Part shown: one piece after another, positions 42,945 to 42,946 of the stretch
Layout of the letters: the number at the start of each line of letters is the position of its first letter
Numbering within the stretch: position 1 is the first letter of the stretch
DNA from: Bacteroidetes bacterium HGW-Bacteroidetes-17
GTDB taxonomy: Bacteria; Bacteroidota; Bacteroidia; Bacteroidales; GCA-2711565
Length of the DNA stretch: 42,946 nucleotides
Reading direction: 5' to 3'
Assembly (NCBI GenBank): GCA_002840985.1
Contig: PHDM01000011.1
Coordinates: 1-42,946 of the forward strand
Position numbers and translations under genes: made by a program
The notes under the pieces: model-generated
What the model was told of the DNA's origin: nothing
Seen by the model: only the letters and a program-made list of their open reading frames with translations
The model's database searches: none

Positions 42945-42946
42945 TT

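Overview
The window looks like a chromosomal segment of an AT-rich member of the Bacteroidota, probably a Bacteroidales/Marinilabiliales-like lineage. The evidence is type III glutamine synthetase, DUF4199, DUF4831 and DUF6624 proteins, LytS-type kinases, many short Bacteroidetes-type lipoprotein signals, and promoters of the TTTG-N19/20-TAnnTTTG type instead of sigma70 boxes. No CRISPR array, integrase, transposase or SusC/SusD pair is visible.

Layout. 1-3148: the tail of a plus-strand gene, an array of small CCCGA/TCGGG hairpins, an AsmA-like membrane protein, and about 1.1 kb of gene-free, repeat-rich DNA. 3149-6064: TfoX C-terminal-domain protein, APC amino-acid permease, HutD/Ves-like protein and a membrane protein. 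6190-8464: a compact peroxide-defence unit, with dps and a 1-Cys peroxiredoxin divergent from oxyR; the two OxyR cysteines fall at 199 and 208, and an ATAG-N7-CTAT operator lies just before its start codon.

8474-23527: an accessory cluster of almost entirely exported proteins, nearly all on the minus strand. It contains an MBL-fold hydrolase, Asp/Glu racemase, four PD40 beta-propeller proteins plus a decayed fifth copy, three NTF2/lumazine-binding-like proteins, a DUF6624 protein, a class C beta-lactamase-like serine hydrolase, an HExxH protein and an alpha/beta hydrolase. A LytS kinase and LytTR response regulator lie divergently at the right edge. A perfect 10-bp direct repeat with 21-bp periodicity sits between the two arms and is a good LytTR operator candidate. 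I regard this as the most promising undescribed system in the window.

23547-34836: mostly core functions. These are an OmpA-type lipoprotein, a frameshifted DUF4831 gene, a translationally coupled Na+/solute symporter and glutamine synthetase III, a heptose-nucleotide operon (gmhA, nucleotidyltransferase, HAD phosphatase), a GT4/GT2/DUF4199 operon, the small SRP RNA, and a YciO-type YrdC protein. A tRNA-Lys(TTT) follows at 34904.

35549-42944: a predicted outer-membrane barrel protein, then a lipoprotein whose C-terminal half carries the Cys and Gln motifs of thioester adhesin domains. Next comes a LytS-type kinase with a calcium-loop-like sensor and a response regulator joining a LytTR-type receiver to a LuxR helix-turn-helix. 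The window ends with a small membrane protein and a large unrecognised two-TM protein whose start codon lies at the very edge.
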